Assembly: GCF_003007685.1 (NCBI RefSeq)
Contig: NZ_PXNN01000017.1
Span: forward strand, 62,001-126,000
Source: Marinobacter halophilus
GTDB taxonomy: Bacteria > Pseudomonadota > Gammaproteobacteria > Pseudomonadales > Oleiphilaceae
DNA: 64,000 bases
Reading direction: 5' to 3'
Under the pieces are notes generated by a model. The model made no database searches, was not told where the DNA came from, and was given only the letters and a program-made list of their open reading frames with translations. Numbering within the stretch: the stretch's first letter is position 1; each line of letters begins with the position of its first letter. This document shows, one piece after another, positions 25,942-34,931 of this stretch. The position numbers and the translations under genes were made by a program.

Positions 25942-27654
25942 ATGGAGCGACAACACCGGGTAACGCCCACAACTGTTGCGACTCTCAACGATCTCGTAGC
26001 AGTGGCAGACTATTCACTGATGGACACGCTCAACTCCGATCCTGAGGGGAAAGTCGACGGAGCCGACCACGCGCCAAGACAAGTCTTCTCTGGCCACTAT
26101 GTTCCGGTCAATCCCACGCCAATCGATAACCCCGAGTACGTTGCGCACAGCCAAAGCCTGTTTCGCGAACTGGGCTTCGCCGACAGCCTCGCCCAGTCCA
26201 GCGACTTCGTCCGCATGTTCTCCGGCGACTTGTCCCGGGCTCCGGAGCCTATGCGCAACGTCGGCTGGGCGTGTGGCTATGCACTGTCCATCTACGGCAC
26301 CGAGTTCTATCAGCAATGCCCGTTTCAGACCGGCAATGGCTACGGCGACGGTCGCGCTATCTCGGTGCTCGAGGCTGTCATCAACGGGCAGCGCTGGGAA
26401 ATGCAGTTGAAAGGGGCAGGGCGCACACCCTACTGCCGCGGCGGGGATGGCCGGGCCGTTCTGAGATCCAGTGTGCGGGAGTTCCTGGCCCAGGAACATA
26501 TGCACGCACTCGGGGTACCGACGTCACGGTCTCTGAGTCTGTACGTATCCAAGACCGAGCAGGTCAGGCGCCCGTGGTATTCGGAGGGCTCACGCTTATT
26601 AGATCCCGACATCCTTATATCCGAGCCCGTTGCCATCTCCACGCGTGTTGCACCGTCGTTCATTCGGGTAGGGCAGCTCGAGCTCTTTAGCCGTCGCGCC
26701 CGCAAGCAGGAACACCCGCAGGCGATGGAGGAGCTCGAGAAGATCGTTTTGCACCTGATCGATCGTGAGTACGGTGACGTAATCGACCAGTCACTGACCA
26801 CCGCTGAAAAGGTGGTGGTGCTGGCACGTGAGTTCCGCAGCCGACTGACGTCACTGGTGGCGAACTGGATCCGTGTTGGCTACTGCCAGGGTAACTTCAA
26901 CAGCGACAACTGTGCGGCGGGCGGCTTCACGCTCGACTATGGCCCCTTTGGATTCTGCGATGTGTTCGATCCGCAGTACCAACCCTGGACGGGGGGCGGG
27001 CATCACTTTGCGTTCCTCAACCAACCGGTAGCCGCCGAACGCAACTTCCACTCGTTTTGTTCGGCGGTTCGGCCTTTGCTGGCGGGGCATCCAGACTGTC
27101 TGCGGCAGCTGGAAGAGATTCAAAGTGATTTCCCAAAGGTGATGCAAGCGCAAATGGAGAAGATGTGGGCTGCCAAGCTTGGACTTGATACTTTTGAGCC
27201 GGCTTTGTTCCGCGAGCTGGCAACGCTGATGATGCAAACGCCTGTGGATTACACCATGTTCTTCCGGGAACTCTCGTCGTTGCCAGATGACATTGAGCCA
27301 CTCAAGAAGAGCTTCTACAAGAGCGCGACCTATGCTGCAGATCCCGAAGAGATGGACAAGCGCTGGTCAGCGTGGCTCACACATTGGCAATCGCTCACGC
27401 GACCTGGCACGCGTGAGGAGCTTTCCAGTCAGATGAAGCTTATCAACCCGAAGTTCAGTTTGAGGGAATGGTTCGTTGTGCCTGCTTATCAGCAAGCAGC
27501 AGCGGGTAACTACGCACTGCTGCGAGAACTGCAGGACGTGATGACGAAGCCATACGCTGAGCAGTCGGAGGACGTAGAGAAGAAATACTACAGACTGAAG
27601 CCGCCCGAGCTTTTTGAGGTTGGTGGGTCGTCACACTATAGCTGCTCGTCGTGA
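25942..27654 (+). CDS. selO: SelO family protein AMPylase (pseudokinase)
   Basis: A 570-residue protein. The kinase-like core shows [20 protein letters not shown] followed by LRSSVREFL with the nucleotide-binding Lys and Arg, and the metal site [20 protein letters not shown], equivalent to the NTDN and DYGPF of characterised SelO. SelO transfers AMP from ATP to Ser, Thr or Tyr of target proteins, linked to redox control. The protein ends YSCSS; Cys sits third from the end, where animal SelO has selenocysteine. I chose the ATG at 25942 because GAGGAG lies 8 nt before it; an ATG at 25888 has no such site. It is single, flanked by AT-rich DNA. The insert [14 protein letters not shown] marks a bacterial branch. 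Confidence 0.92.
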   Translation: MERQHRVTPTTVATLNDLVAVADYSLMDTLNSDPEGKVDGADHAPRQVFSGHYVPVNPTPIDNPEYVAHSQSLFRELGFADSLAQSSDFVRMFSGDLSRAPEPMRNVGWACGYALSIYGTEFYQQCPFQTGNGYGDGRAISVLEAVINGQRWEMQLKGAGRTPYCRGGDGRAVLRSSVREFLAQEHMHALGVPTSRSLSLYVSKTEQVRRPWYSEGSRLLDPDILISEPVAISTRVAPSFIRVGQLELFSRRARKQEHPQAMEELEKIVLHLIDREYGDVIDQSLTTAEKVVVLAREFRSRLTSLVANWIRVGYCQGNFNSDNCAAGGFTLDYGPFGFCDVFDPQYQPWTGGGHHFAFLNQPVAAERNFHSFCSAVRPLLAGHPDCLRQLEEIQSDFPKVMQAQMEKMWAAKLGLDTFEPALFRELATLMMQTPVDYTMFFRELSSLPDDIEPLKKSFYKSATYAADPEEMDKRWSAWLTHWQSLTRPGTREELSSQMKLINPKFSLREWFVVPAYQQAAAGNYALLRELQDVMTKPYAEQSEDVEKKYYRLKPPELFEVGGSSHYSCSS

Positions 27655-27777
27655 GGCTAAAGTGAAATCCGCAATAATGTTAATTTAACGATCCTATCAG
27701 ACTGCGTGTAATGTATATTATGTTAAATAGGATATCCACGACCGAGTCTATTCATCCACATTCTGGACGACCACAGA

Positions 27778-27814
27778 AAGTGCTAACGAGAAATCCAGAT
27801 TAGATTTAGCACTT
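27778..27814. repeat. Perfect 9-bp inverted repeat between selO and the channel gene
   Basis: AAGTGCTAA (27778-27786) and TTAGCACTT (27806-27814) form a 9-bp stem around a 19-nt loop in the AT-rich 235-bp gap between two convergent genes. It could end transcription in both directions, but no T-run follows. It does not fit an integron attC core. Confidence 0.4.
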
Positions 27815-27889
27815 GGCGATCTGTTGCAGTACATACGGATTTGGAACCCAGGATCAAGCGCCGGGGTGAATCACGCGACTCCTCCAAGA

Positions 27890-28906
27890 CTATAGGGTTT
27901 CCCTGTCTTCATCTTCAACTGCAGACCATTCCCAGCCTTCCCGGCGAACCAGCCTGTGCATCCGAACCCGGCGGTTTTTAAGCTGTTCGAATGCATCCTC
28001 CTGATGGTCCAACAGCGGTACATTCTTGCTTTTGAGGAGGCCAATGGCGGGCAACGGGGGCACGCCTACGTGACCGATATTGCTCCTTTTCTCCGATCTG
28101 TAAAGATAATGGGAGATTACTTTTCGAGTATTTTCCACCGTAAACGAAGTCCACCGGTAATTTGTCTGCAACCCCTTTGTCAGCAGGCTGAGCGCTTCGT
28201 CCAGACGCCCCAGCTGAACACCAAGGGAGAAGCGGCTGCCCGTGCAATAGAACAGATCAAGCAGCGGGTAAGCTAACCGCTGTTCAGAACACTGAATCAA
28301 ATCCGAGGAAACCTGCCCAAGCGCGTTTTCAAACCCCTGGGCATTATTGATCTGCCAGGCTCGCCAAACCATTTCCTGAGGGCTGCTGCCCAATAAAGAA
28401 ATCGAGAACGCCAGCTTTCTCCGCGTAATAGCACCCTGAACCAAAGGCACCGCATAAGTAATCATCAAGGTGACCAGGATCAGCCCATTAAATGCTGCAA
28501 ATGCCGTCAAAAGGCGCGTAACCTCTTCGCCTGGCTTGAAATCACCCATGCCCAGAGAGGACAAGGTGAAGCCAACGAAATACACACGTTCCGCTAAACC
28601 CGCGGTTTTCCCGGTTTGTGCCTCAATCACTCCGCTCGGGAAGGCACTGAAAATAAGCAGCCATCCGGCCCATAAGGACAGCAGCCACACAGAGCCTATA
28701 ACAGCAATTGCGATTGGCCCCGCGGTTACCAATACGGCACGACGCCCAGACAACGCATGGGCCTTTGAAGACGCCGACTCGACGGCGATGGTAATCAGTC
28801 TGGTAAGTGGTCCGCTACCTTGCGTGGTCAAAGTGGTCCATGCGACGTCAACCATTACGGTAACGAGAACGATGATCCCAGGCACAACCAGCCATTGAGT
28901 GCTCAC
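27890..28906 (-). CDS. Two-pore-helix ion-channel-like membrane protein
   Basis: A 338-residue protein. There are three hydrophobic segments (about 5-24, 56-88 and 130-158) and a pore-loop-like piece before the last one, FVGFTLSSLGMGDFKPGEE (110-128). This resembles the Ion_trans_2 potassium channel pore, but the filter reads S-L-G-M-G-D-F instead of T-V-G-Y-G-D, so selectivity may differ. The C-terminal 180 residues are cytoplasmic and unrecognised, with a basic end and an acidic tail (EDEDRETL). It starts with GTG after a GGAGG site at 5-nt spacing. It lies 10 bp after the papain-like gene on the same strand, so the two are very likely co-transcribed. Confidence 0.75.
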   Translation of the reverse strand: MSTQWLVVPGIIVLVTVMVDVAWTTLTTQGSGPLTRLITIAVESASSKAHALSGRRAVLVTAGPIAIAVIGSVWLLSLWAGWLLIFSAFPSGVIEAQTGKTAGLAERVYFVGFTLSSLGMGDFKPGEEVTRLLTAFAAFNGLILVTLMITYAVPLVQGAITRRKLAFSISLLGSSPQEMVWRAWQINNAQGFENALGQVSSDLIQCSEQRLAYPLLDLFYCTGSRFSLGVQLGRLDEALSLLTKGLQTNYRWTSFTVENTRKVISHYLYRSEKRSNIGHVGVPPLPAIGLLKSKNVPLLDHQEDAFEQLKNRRVRMHRLVRREGWEWSAVEDEDRETL

Positions 28907-28916
28907 CTTGCCTCCG

Positions 28917-30896
28917 CTAAGTCAGGATCACCTCATAACTCATCGCCCAACTGGTACGGCCGAGCTCTGTGGCGCGTGTGACTTCGGTTTCAGGAATCAC
29001 TGACGTGTCCCCAATTTCCCTCGGGTCGTAATGAAATACGCACAAGCGCGACGCGAACTCAGCGAACGGCAGCGAGGCTTCGCCGTGACGCTCTCCATTA
29101 CTCTGGGTGGAGCAGTTAATACCCTGCCCCCAATCCTGGCCACTGTCATTATTGGGATTGAAGAAATAGATTCGCATCTGGCCATCGCGATCGAGATTGA
29201 CCCGGATAATCGTTATGGCGTGGCGTCCAACGAGGCGCCCACCGCTGTCGGTAACGGCAATGCCTGCGGGTTGTGGGTGGATGACCGGTATGTTGCCGTT
29301 GTAATAAGGGTGGTAGGAGGCATAAAAGTGGCGGATAAAATCTTCATAATCATGGATTTTCCCTGTTTCCCGGCTAATGACACTCAGGAAGCCATGCCCT
29401 ACCCACCAGCCGTACATTTCCGGGTTAATCCAGCGGTGCAGGTCATCGTCGCGCACACCGCACAAGCGCCCCATCTCGCCATAAATGCGGTCAAGGTGCG
29501 GTATCAGAACCAATGAAACCGGATCGACATCGGTTGGGGGTTCCTTCGCGAGGCCTGCTTCCAGGTGCTGCGAGTTAATGTGCTGGCCCTCGAAACGCAT
29601 GACGACGTCGTCATCGCGGGCTGCCCAGGCCACCAGCTGCAACAGAAAGTCGGCATCGTTGAAAGACCACATGGAAAGACCGATGACCGACTGACACGTC
29701 GGGTTATTACCCTGGCCAACACCCAACGGCTGCCCTAGAAGGCTTAGCACACCGGCCAGCAAATACACCCGCGGAGGGTGCGCCTCTCCGAACACCGCCT
29801 TCAATCTGTCAGATGCCGCCTGGCACAATGTCAGTTCGAGTTGCCGCCACAGACCTGCCGCGACTGGCGGTGTGAACAGAGATCCGCGTTCAAGAAACAT
29901 GGTCAGTCCATAAACCGCCTGACTTGTTTCCGGATGAACCACTTGATCAATGAGTTCGAGCACGATTTGGCGGTAACACTGGAGCACATCGTTGCCGGTG
30001 ATGCTCAGGCCCAAAGCCAGCGGTATCAAGTCATCCCGGTGACCCCGCAGGTGCCGTAACAACATGGGATGGTAAGGGGAAACCATGCCCGTCTCATGCA
30101 TTGCACTGGCAAAACCTTGCGCCTCTTCAGAGAGTGCGACTTCGTCCATGGTGGCCAGACGTTCGCCGTAGACTGCAAAACCCGGGTCGTCGCGACACCC
30201 TTTGGTTGGACCAAACAAAGCACTGACAAGCCGCGCCGCTTTGTCCATTCCCGATGTTTCAATTTCCGGATCAAACAGGCATTTGGCAATCTGACTGACC
30301 ATCTGCTTGATGCTGTCTGTTTGTATCGGGCGTTGCGCCAGCAGGCGTTGCACCTCATCCACCAGACTGTCGAGAATGCTCTCATAGCCGAGCTTGCTGA
30401 GCAGGTACTGATATAGCGAATTGACGATCTGCCCCAGCCCTTGTGGCCGCTCTCTGTCAGCTTCGCTCATCTGGCCGGAAAGCAGGTCCAGATTCAGTGC
30501 GGTCACCTGGGTCAGAAAATTTCTGGCATGCTCCGCTGAAATTCCGGGGTGGAGATAATCACCCATGGCGACGGCCAATAGACGAAGCTCACTCAGGGCT
30601 TCGATGGCCGTGTAGGGCGCAGCGCCCTGACGTAACGTTCGCACGGCCAGAGCCGGCCGTAGAATGGCAGGCTGGTCCCAGTCGCTGTTGGTAAATACGC
30701 CCTTGGCCTCCATCGCCGGCACTCTGGCATACAAGGCGTCCAGTCCTTCGGGAGTTTTCATTACCTGAAGTGCTGCATCCAGCACCGCTGTATTGTACGC
30801 GGTGGGACTGTTCAGAAGGTCAAGGCCAAGTTGTTCCAGAGCCTTGTCAAAGCTTGCAACAGAAGGGTTTGTTACTGCATCAGAACTGGAAATCAC
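28917..30896 (-). CDS. Large protein with papain-like Cys-His-Asn core (putative cysteine protease)
   Basis: A 659-residue protein with no signal peptide. The first 380 residues are all-helical and unrecognised. The C-terminal third has a pattern like papain-fold proteases: Gln395 and Cys401 in GQGNNPTCQSV, His559 in VGRHAITII and Asn580 in YFFNPNNDSGQ, with correct order and strand-helix context. I infer a cysteine peptidase or transglutaminase-like activity; no family name can be given. It starts at a GTG preceded by AGGGAG, and is followed after 10 bp by the channel-like gene. A cytoplasmic protease plus a membrane channel is a combination seen in some bacterial immunity and toxin modules, but nothing here proves such a role. 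Confidence 0.65.
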   Translation of the reverse strand: MISSSDAVTNPSVASFDKALEQLGLDLLNSPTAYNTAVLDAALQVMKTPEGLDALYARVPAMEAKGVFTNSDWDQPAILRPALAVRTLRQGAAPYTAIEALSELRLLAVAMGDYLHPGISAEHARNFLTQVTALNLDLLSGQMSEADRERPQGLGQIVNSLYQYLLSKLGYESILDSLVDEVQRLLAQRPIQTDSIKQMVSQIAKCLFDPEIETSGMDKAARLVSALFGPTKGCRDDPGFAVYGERLATMDEVALSEEAQGFASAMHETGMVSPYHPMLLRHLRGHRDDLIPLALGLSITGNDVLQCYRQIVLELIDQVVHPETSQAVYGLTMFLERGSLFTPPVAAGLWRQLELTLCQAASDRLKAVFGEAHPPRVYLLAGVLSLLGQPLGVGQGNNPTCQSVIGLSMWSFNDADFLLQLVAWAARDDDVVMRFEGQHINSQHLEAGLAKEPPTDVDPVSLVLIPHLDRIYGEMGRLCGVRDDDLHRWINPEMYGWWVGHGFLSVISRETGKIHDYEDFIRHFYASYHPYYNGNIPVIHPQPAGIAVTDSGGRLVGRHAITIIRVNLDRDGQMRIYFFNPNNDSGQDWGQGINCSTQSNGERHGEASLPFAEFASRLCVFHYDPREIGDTSVIPETEVTRATELGRTSWAMSYEVILT

Positions 30897-31048
30897 TACG
30901 ATATCTCCCTGACCTACTCATCATGCATCCAGCACCATCCGATCGCGGAATTCTGAGGGAAGTGAGAGAAACTGTATGCACCAAGTAGTCTATTTTCATG
31001 TGAAGATCGGGTCTGTGCGCTGGCCAACAGACGCTCCATGAATGACAA

Positions 31049-31077
31049 AGCCCACGAGGTGTTCAATCCCGCGGGCT
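31049..31077 (-). terminator. Hairpin after the outer membrane protein gene
   Basis: On the minus strand AGCCCGCG pairs with CGTGGGCT (8 bp, one G-T pair) and is followed by TTTG. It lies 37-65 bp past the stop of the barrel gene. The T-run is short, so efficiency is uncertain. Confidence 0.5.
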
Positions 31078-31113
31078 CTATTGCCTATGCCTGTATTATC
31101 TATTTGGTCAGCT

Positions 31114-31653
31114 TCAGAAGTTCATCTGCAAACCCAGGCCGATACCGTCCACGGTAATGTCGCTGTCATCGTAGTAACGCATGTACTCAAGGTTACCGGA
31201 CAGGTTTTGCGCTAGCTTGACGTTCAGGCCTGCGCCATAAGAGAAATCGAGCTCATCATCAGAACGGCCACCAAACTCCGCTTCAATGCGAGTAAAACCA
31301 AGAACGGCGTACGGTGTCACCGGGCTCTGATTCACCATGTTGATCGTAGCGTAACCGCCGAAGAAATTATCAAGCTTGACCTTTTGGCCCAGAACTCGAT
31401 CATCATCCACCCCGAAGCCGGCACGCGCCTCAACACCCAGGAAATCTGTCGCCATCACACCGACCTTACCTGACAGTGTTCCTACGTCAGCATTGGCGTA
31501 GCCATCGAAATCGACGTCCATAAAGGTGTAATTCACACCTGCGTAAAGACCGCCCATACCGGATTTGTACATATCCTGAGCAGTGGCCGAGCCGGCGAAT
31601 GCCAGTCCAGCGGTGGCTACGGTTGCAAGAAATACGTTGTTTTTGATGTTCAT
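31114..31653 (-). CDS. Small outer membrane beta-barrel protein
   Basis: A 179-residue precursor. Signal peptide MNIKNNVFLATVATAGLAFA is cut near SATAQD. The mature part consists of alternating aromatic/polar strands (GLYAGVNYTFMDVDFDG, GVEARAGFGV, TPYAVLGFTRIEAEF, LDFSYGAGLNVKLA) and ends in Phe (LGLQMNF), the signature recognised by the BAM complex. Size fits an 8-stranded barrel of the OmpA/OmpX/opacity type. The start at 31653 is supported by AAGGAG 8 nt upstream; a longer frame to 31746 would bury the signal peptide. Function may be adhesion or envelope stability. It is monocistronic, with a hairpin behind it. Confidence 0.85.
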   Translation of the reverse strand: MNIKNNVFLATVATAGLAFAGSATAQDMYKSGMGGLYAGVNYTFMDVDFDGYANADVGTLSGKVGVMATDFLGVEARAGFGVDDDRVLGQKVKLDNFFGGYATINMVNQSPVTPYAVLGFTRIEAEFGGRSDDELDFSYGAGLNVKLAQNLSGNLEYMRYYDDSDITVDGIGLGLQMNF

Positions 31654-32038
31654 AACCGATTCTCCTTGATACTGCATGAAGCAATGTTTGCTACGGTCAT
31701 CAAGGTGCACGAGGTTTCCTCGCTTTGCCATAGCAGATACGCACATTTACATCGGGTTTACGAGGAATTAATTCGTTGGTAACAAGCTCGTTCCCCGACT
31801 TTATCTGCCTGGTCGATCAGTAAGAATTCGGGATAAAGTTTCCATTTACACCTATATCAACTACATTGAAGTAGACGACTGGGATGCAATACCCCTTAAC
31901 CTGTCTGATGAAATTCATCATGAATGACTGCATTTCGCCAGGCGCCGGATTTGCGCCCGCCCCCCTGAATAACATCTGTAGCTTAGTTTGCTTAACTTTC
32001 GTGGGGTTGTCAGAGATAACCAATCAGGAGAATTTTGA
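31654..32038. promoter_or_regulatory. 385-bp divergent regulatory region (barrel gene / ATP-grasp gene)
   Basis: No supported gene. It must hold the promoters of both divergent genes. It contains a perfect 15-bp palindrome TGATGAAATTCATCA at 31906-31920, an operator-like element 119 bp upstream of the ATP-grasp start, and a short GGCGC/GCGCC hairpin near 31940-31956. The ATP-grasp gene has a good AGGAG at its 5' end. An antisense frame at 31817-32023 shows no coding signs. Confidence 0.5.
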
Positions 32039-33346
32039 ATGTCGATTACGCCCGAAACTGAAATGTCGCAAGAAGTGCTATCTTGGCGCGATCCGACCAT
32101 GGACTCGGTTCGTGGAACCGAGACTCCAAAAGACCCGAACAAGGGCTACATTGCCCTGCTTGGGTGGAGCGTTAACGCCATCAAGGCCGCGCAAAAATTT
32201 GATCGTCGCTATGTAGTCGTGGCCCCGGATTGGGCTGCGGACTTCTGTACTGCCAACAACATTCCGTTTATCCCGTGGGATTTTATTCGTCTGAATGACA
32301 GGTCCATCGAGATTGCCGAAAGGCTTAAGGCAGAAGGTGTAGATGTTGCCATACCGCTTTTCGAAGAAACCGTCGAGTGGTCCGGTGCCATTAACTCCGT
32401 CCTCTTCAACAACCCGCGTATGTACGGGCAGTCTATTCTGTTTCGCGACAAGGCTCTGATGAAACGCCGCGCTCAGCTTGGTGGCATTCGTGTCGGAATT
32501 TTCGAAGAGGCTCATGAAAAAGAAGACATTATCCGTTTCATGAAACGGGTCAATCAGACCCTGCTCAAGCTGGACGGTGATCCCGATGACCCGATTCACG
32601 TTAAGGCCTTCGATAAGGCCGGTTGTCTGGGCCATCGAATGATCCGGACGGTGGATGAAATCGACACGATTCCGGCGGAAGAATACCCCCTGCTTATGGA
32701 AAGTCACCTTGATGGCTGGGAATTTGCCGTTGAAGCCTGGATTCACAACGGTAAGATCAAGTTTCTCAACATTTCTGAATACGTAACCCTGGGCTATTCC
32801 GTGTTCGTACCGGCCACCGCCCAACTCGAGAGCTGGCGCAACGCGATCACCAAGCAGATCGAATTGTTGATCAAGACCTTCGATATCCAGTTTGGCTTGA
32901 TTCACCCTGAGTACTTCGTCACCGCCGACGGTGAAATGTACTTTGGTGAAGTGGCTTATCGTCCGCCCGGGTTCAAGGCTTTTGAGCTTATCGAGATGGC
33001 CTACGGATTCAATGCATACCAGGCGTCAATGCTGGTGTTCGATCCAAAGAGCACGCAAGAGGAAGTGGACAGTTTCTTCCCCCGCGAAGTGGTTGATGCC
33101 AAAGGCTACGCTGGCTGCTTTGGTGTCTATCCAAGGCGCCGTGTTGTCAGCAAGCTGGAAATGCCCGAGGAAACCACTGAGCATCCTTATTTCGTGTCGC
33201 ACGAATTGGTGGCACCCACGGAAGAAACCGTGCCTGACCGCTCAGCCTTCGGCACACACTGGGGGCTGATCTTCTTCTTCGGTGACGATCCGATCAAGAT
33301 GCGCGATCTGCTGAAAGCCCAAGAGGACCTGGACTTTTACGTTTAG
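32039..33346 (+). CDS. ATP-grasp domain enzyme of unknown substrate
   Basis: A 435-residue protein. The N-terminal 110 residues form a pre-ATP-grasp fold (YIALLGWSVNAIKAAQKFD). The ATP-grasp part shows LMESHLDGWEFAVEAWIHNG, then GLIHPEYFVTADGEMYFGEV and AYRPPGFKAFELIEMAYGFN, with the Glu and Arg positions that hold Mg-ATP and the acyl phosphate. ATP-grasp enzymes join a carboxylate to an amine or thiol through an acyl-phosphate. Acceptor and donor cannot be predicted, as no biosynthetic partner is adjacent. Start is supported by AGGAG 10 nt before the ATG. It is followed by trkH in the same direction, 124 bp away, probably separately expressed. Confidence 0.8.
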   Translation: MSITPETEMSQEVLSWRDPTMDSVRGTETPKDPNKGYIALLGWSVNAIKAAQKFDRRYVVVAPDWAADFCTANNIPFIPWDFIRLNDRSIEIAERLKAEGVDVAIPLFEETVEWSGAINSVLFNNPRMYGQSILFRDKALMKRRAQLGGIRVGIFEEAHEKEDIIRFMKRVNQTLLKLDGDPDDPIHVKAFDKAGCLGHRMIRTVDEIDTIPAEEYPLLMESHLDGWEFAVEAWIHNGKIKFLNISEYVTLGYSVFVPATAQLESWRNAITKQIELLIKTFDIQFGLIHPEYFVTADGEMYFGEVAYRPPGFKAFELIEMAYGFNAYQASMLVFDPKSTQEEVDSFFPREVVDAKGYAGCFGVYPRRRVVSKLEMPEETTEHPYFVSHELVAPTEETVPDRSAFGTHWGLIFFFGDDPIKMRDLLKAQEDLDFYV

Positions 33347-33391
33347 AGCCCTCTGCTTAAAAGTGCCCGGGTGAGCTGAAAGGTCAGCCGC

Positions 33392-33425
33392 CGGTGCCTT
33401 GATTCCTTGCGGAAGCAAGGCGCCG
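33392..33425. repeat. Strong hairpin between ATP-grasp gene and trkH
   Basis: CGGTGCCTTG (33392-33401) pairs with CAAGGCGCCG (33416-33425), ten pairs with one G-T. A shorter alternative, CCTTGC-GGAA-GCAAGG (33405-33420), competes with it. This could end the upstream transcript or shape the trkH leader 46 bp before its start. No T-run. Confidence 0.4.
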
Positions 33426-33470
33426 CGGGTATCCTGACGCCGTCTCTTTGTCAGCTGGCCTGGGCGCAAC

Positions 33471-34928
33471 TTGAGAAACCTTTACCCCGTCATCTTCATC
33501 GTTAGTGTCATTTTTATACTTCTTAGTGTTTTCATGACGTTACCGGTACTTCTTCTTACAGTTTTCGGCTCTGGCGCGCCGAATGCGATAGCGTTTGCCG
33601 AGTCGGCGGCTATTGTGTTTGCGTTGGGAGTTCTTGGGGTTGTGTCCACCTATCGCCAGCCAAGAGAACTCAAACCCCGCTATATGTTCGTTCTCACGGT
33701 TTCCAGCTGGTTTATCATCGCCATGCTCTCTTCCTTGCCGTTCTATCTGAGCGATAACAGTATTTCCGCTGCCGATGCGTTCTTTGAGGGCACCTCAGGC
33801 ATAACCACAACCGGGGCGACGGTGCTTAGCGGACTGGATGATTTCGATCAGGACCTCCTGCTCTGGCGCTCGATTTTGCAGTGGCTCGGCGGCATCGGCA
33901 TCATCGGCATGTTCGTTGCGGTACTGCCTTTCTTGCGCGTTGGCGGCATGCGTTTGTTTGCGACCGAATCGTCTGAGTGGACCGACAAGGCGCTCCCCCG
34001 GATGAAAAGCCTTAGCCGGGGCCTGCTGTGGGTGTATGGGTTCTTTACTGTGCTCGCAGTCGTCACTTACTGGCTGTCTGGCATGACTGTATTCGATGCT
34101 TTCAACCATGGCTTGACCAGTATTGCCACTGGCGGTTTCTCAACGTCAGACCTGTCGATGGGCAAGTTCAGCGATATCATCCTGCTCGAGGCAAGCTTTT
34201 TCATGATGCTGGGCAGTTTGCCATTCTTCCTGTTTGTCCGGGAGATGCACGGCCAGCGATTTGTGCTGTTCAAGGATCAGCAGGTCCGGGTGTTTCTGGC
34301 CATTCTACTGATCATCCCTGCACTGCTGACGCTTTATCGCTGGTGGGTGTCACCCGTACCGTTTGATCCCGCCCACAATTACGTGGCGACGCTGTTCAAC
34401 GTAACCTCGGTGGTCACTACAACCGGTTACGCCTCTGAAGACTATTCATCCTGGGGGCCCCTGGCATTTGTGGTGTTTTTCTTCCTGATGTTTGTGGGTG
34501 GCTGCTCTGGTTCAACCGCCGGGGGCATGAAGATTTTCCGTTTTCAATTGTCTCTGATTATTCTGCGGGAGCAGCTGATGCGATTGCTGCACCCCCGCGC
34601 TGTGTTTACCCGTAATTACAACGGTCGACCGGTCAGCGATGAAATCATTTCTTCGATGATCGCCTATACGTTTATTTTTCTGTTGTCTCTGCTGGTAATC
34701 ACCGTCCTGCTGGCATCACTTCAGCTGGACTTTGTAACGGCGCTGTCCGGCGCCCTGACCTCTCTGACCAACGTCGGCCCCGGCCTGGGTGACATCATCG
34801 GGCCGGCCGGAAACTTTGCGCCATTACCGGACGCCGCCAAATGGATTCTCTCGGTCGGAATGCTGATGGGTCGGCTGGAAATACTGAGTGTAGTGATTGT
34901 ATTGTCTCCGGCTTTCTGGCGCGGCTAG
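33471..34928 (+). CDS. trkH: TrkH-type potassium uptake channel
   Basis: A 485-residue inner membrane protein. The four pore repeats with filter Gly are seen in order: FFEGTSGITTTGATVLSG, FNHGLTSIATGGFST, FNVTSVVTTTGYAS, and GALTSLTNVGPGLGDIIGP. The gating loop GGCSGSTAGGMKIFR in the third repeat is also intact. TrkH imports potassium, gated by cytoplasmic TrkA, which is not in this window. The start codon appears to be TTG at 33471, since no ATG or GTG is available before the first membrane segment; the ribosome site is weak. The gene ends 3 bp from the convergent phosphorylase gene. Confidence 0.93.
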   Translation: MRNLYPVIFIVSVIFILLSVFMTLPVLLLTVFGSGAPNAIAFAESAAIVFALGVLGVVSTYRQPRELKPRYMFVLTVSSWFIIAMLSSLPFYLSDNSISAADAFFEGTSGITTTGATVLSGLDDFDQDLLLWRSILQWLGGIGIIGMFVAVLPFLRVGGMRLFATESSEWTDKALPRMKSLSRGLLWVYGFFTVLAVVTYWLSGMTVFDAFNHGLTSIATGGFSTSDLSMGKFSDIILLEASFFMMLGSLPFFLFVREMHGQRFVLFKDQQVRVFLAILLIIPALLTLYRWWVSPVPFDPAHNYVATLFNVTSVVTTTGYASEDYSSWGPLAFVVFFFLMFVGGCSGSTAGGMKIFRFQLSLIILREQLMRLLHPRAVFTRNYNGRPVSDEIISSMIAYTFIFLLSLLVITVLLASLQLDFVTALSGALTSLTNVGPGLGDIIGPAGNFAPLPDAAKWILSVGMLMGRLEILSVVIVLSPAFWRG

Positions 34929-34931
34929 AGC

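Noticed and set aside
27640-27662. Possible selenocysteine readthrough at the selO TGA stop
   Set aside because: Reading TGA as Sec would add only Sec-Gly before TAA. The Cys already sits in the third-from-end position of the family, so the stop is genuine.
27778-27814. Inverted repeat considered as integron attC site
   Set aside because: The arms do not match the RYYYAAC/GTTRRRY core sites and there is no integrase or cassette array.
31817-32023. 68-codon minus-strand frame upstream of the ATP-grasp gene
   Set aside because: Falls in a divergent promoter region and has no ribosome site or motif.
32078-32905. 275-codon open frame antisense to the ATP-grasp gene
   Set aside because: Lies entirely inside a conserved ATP-grasp gene and shows no family-like motifs.
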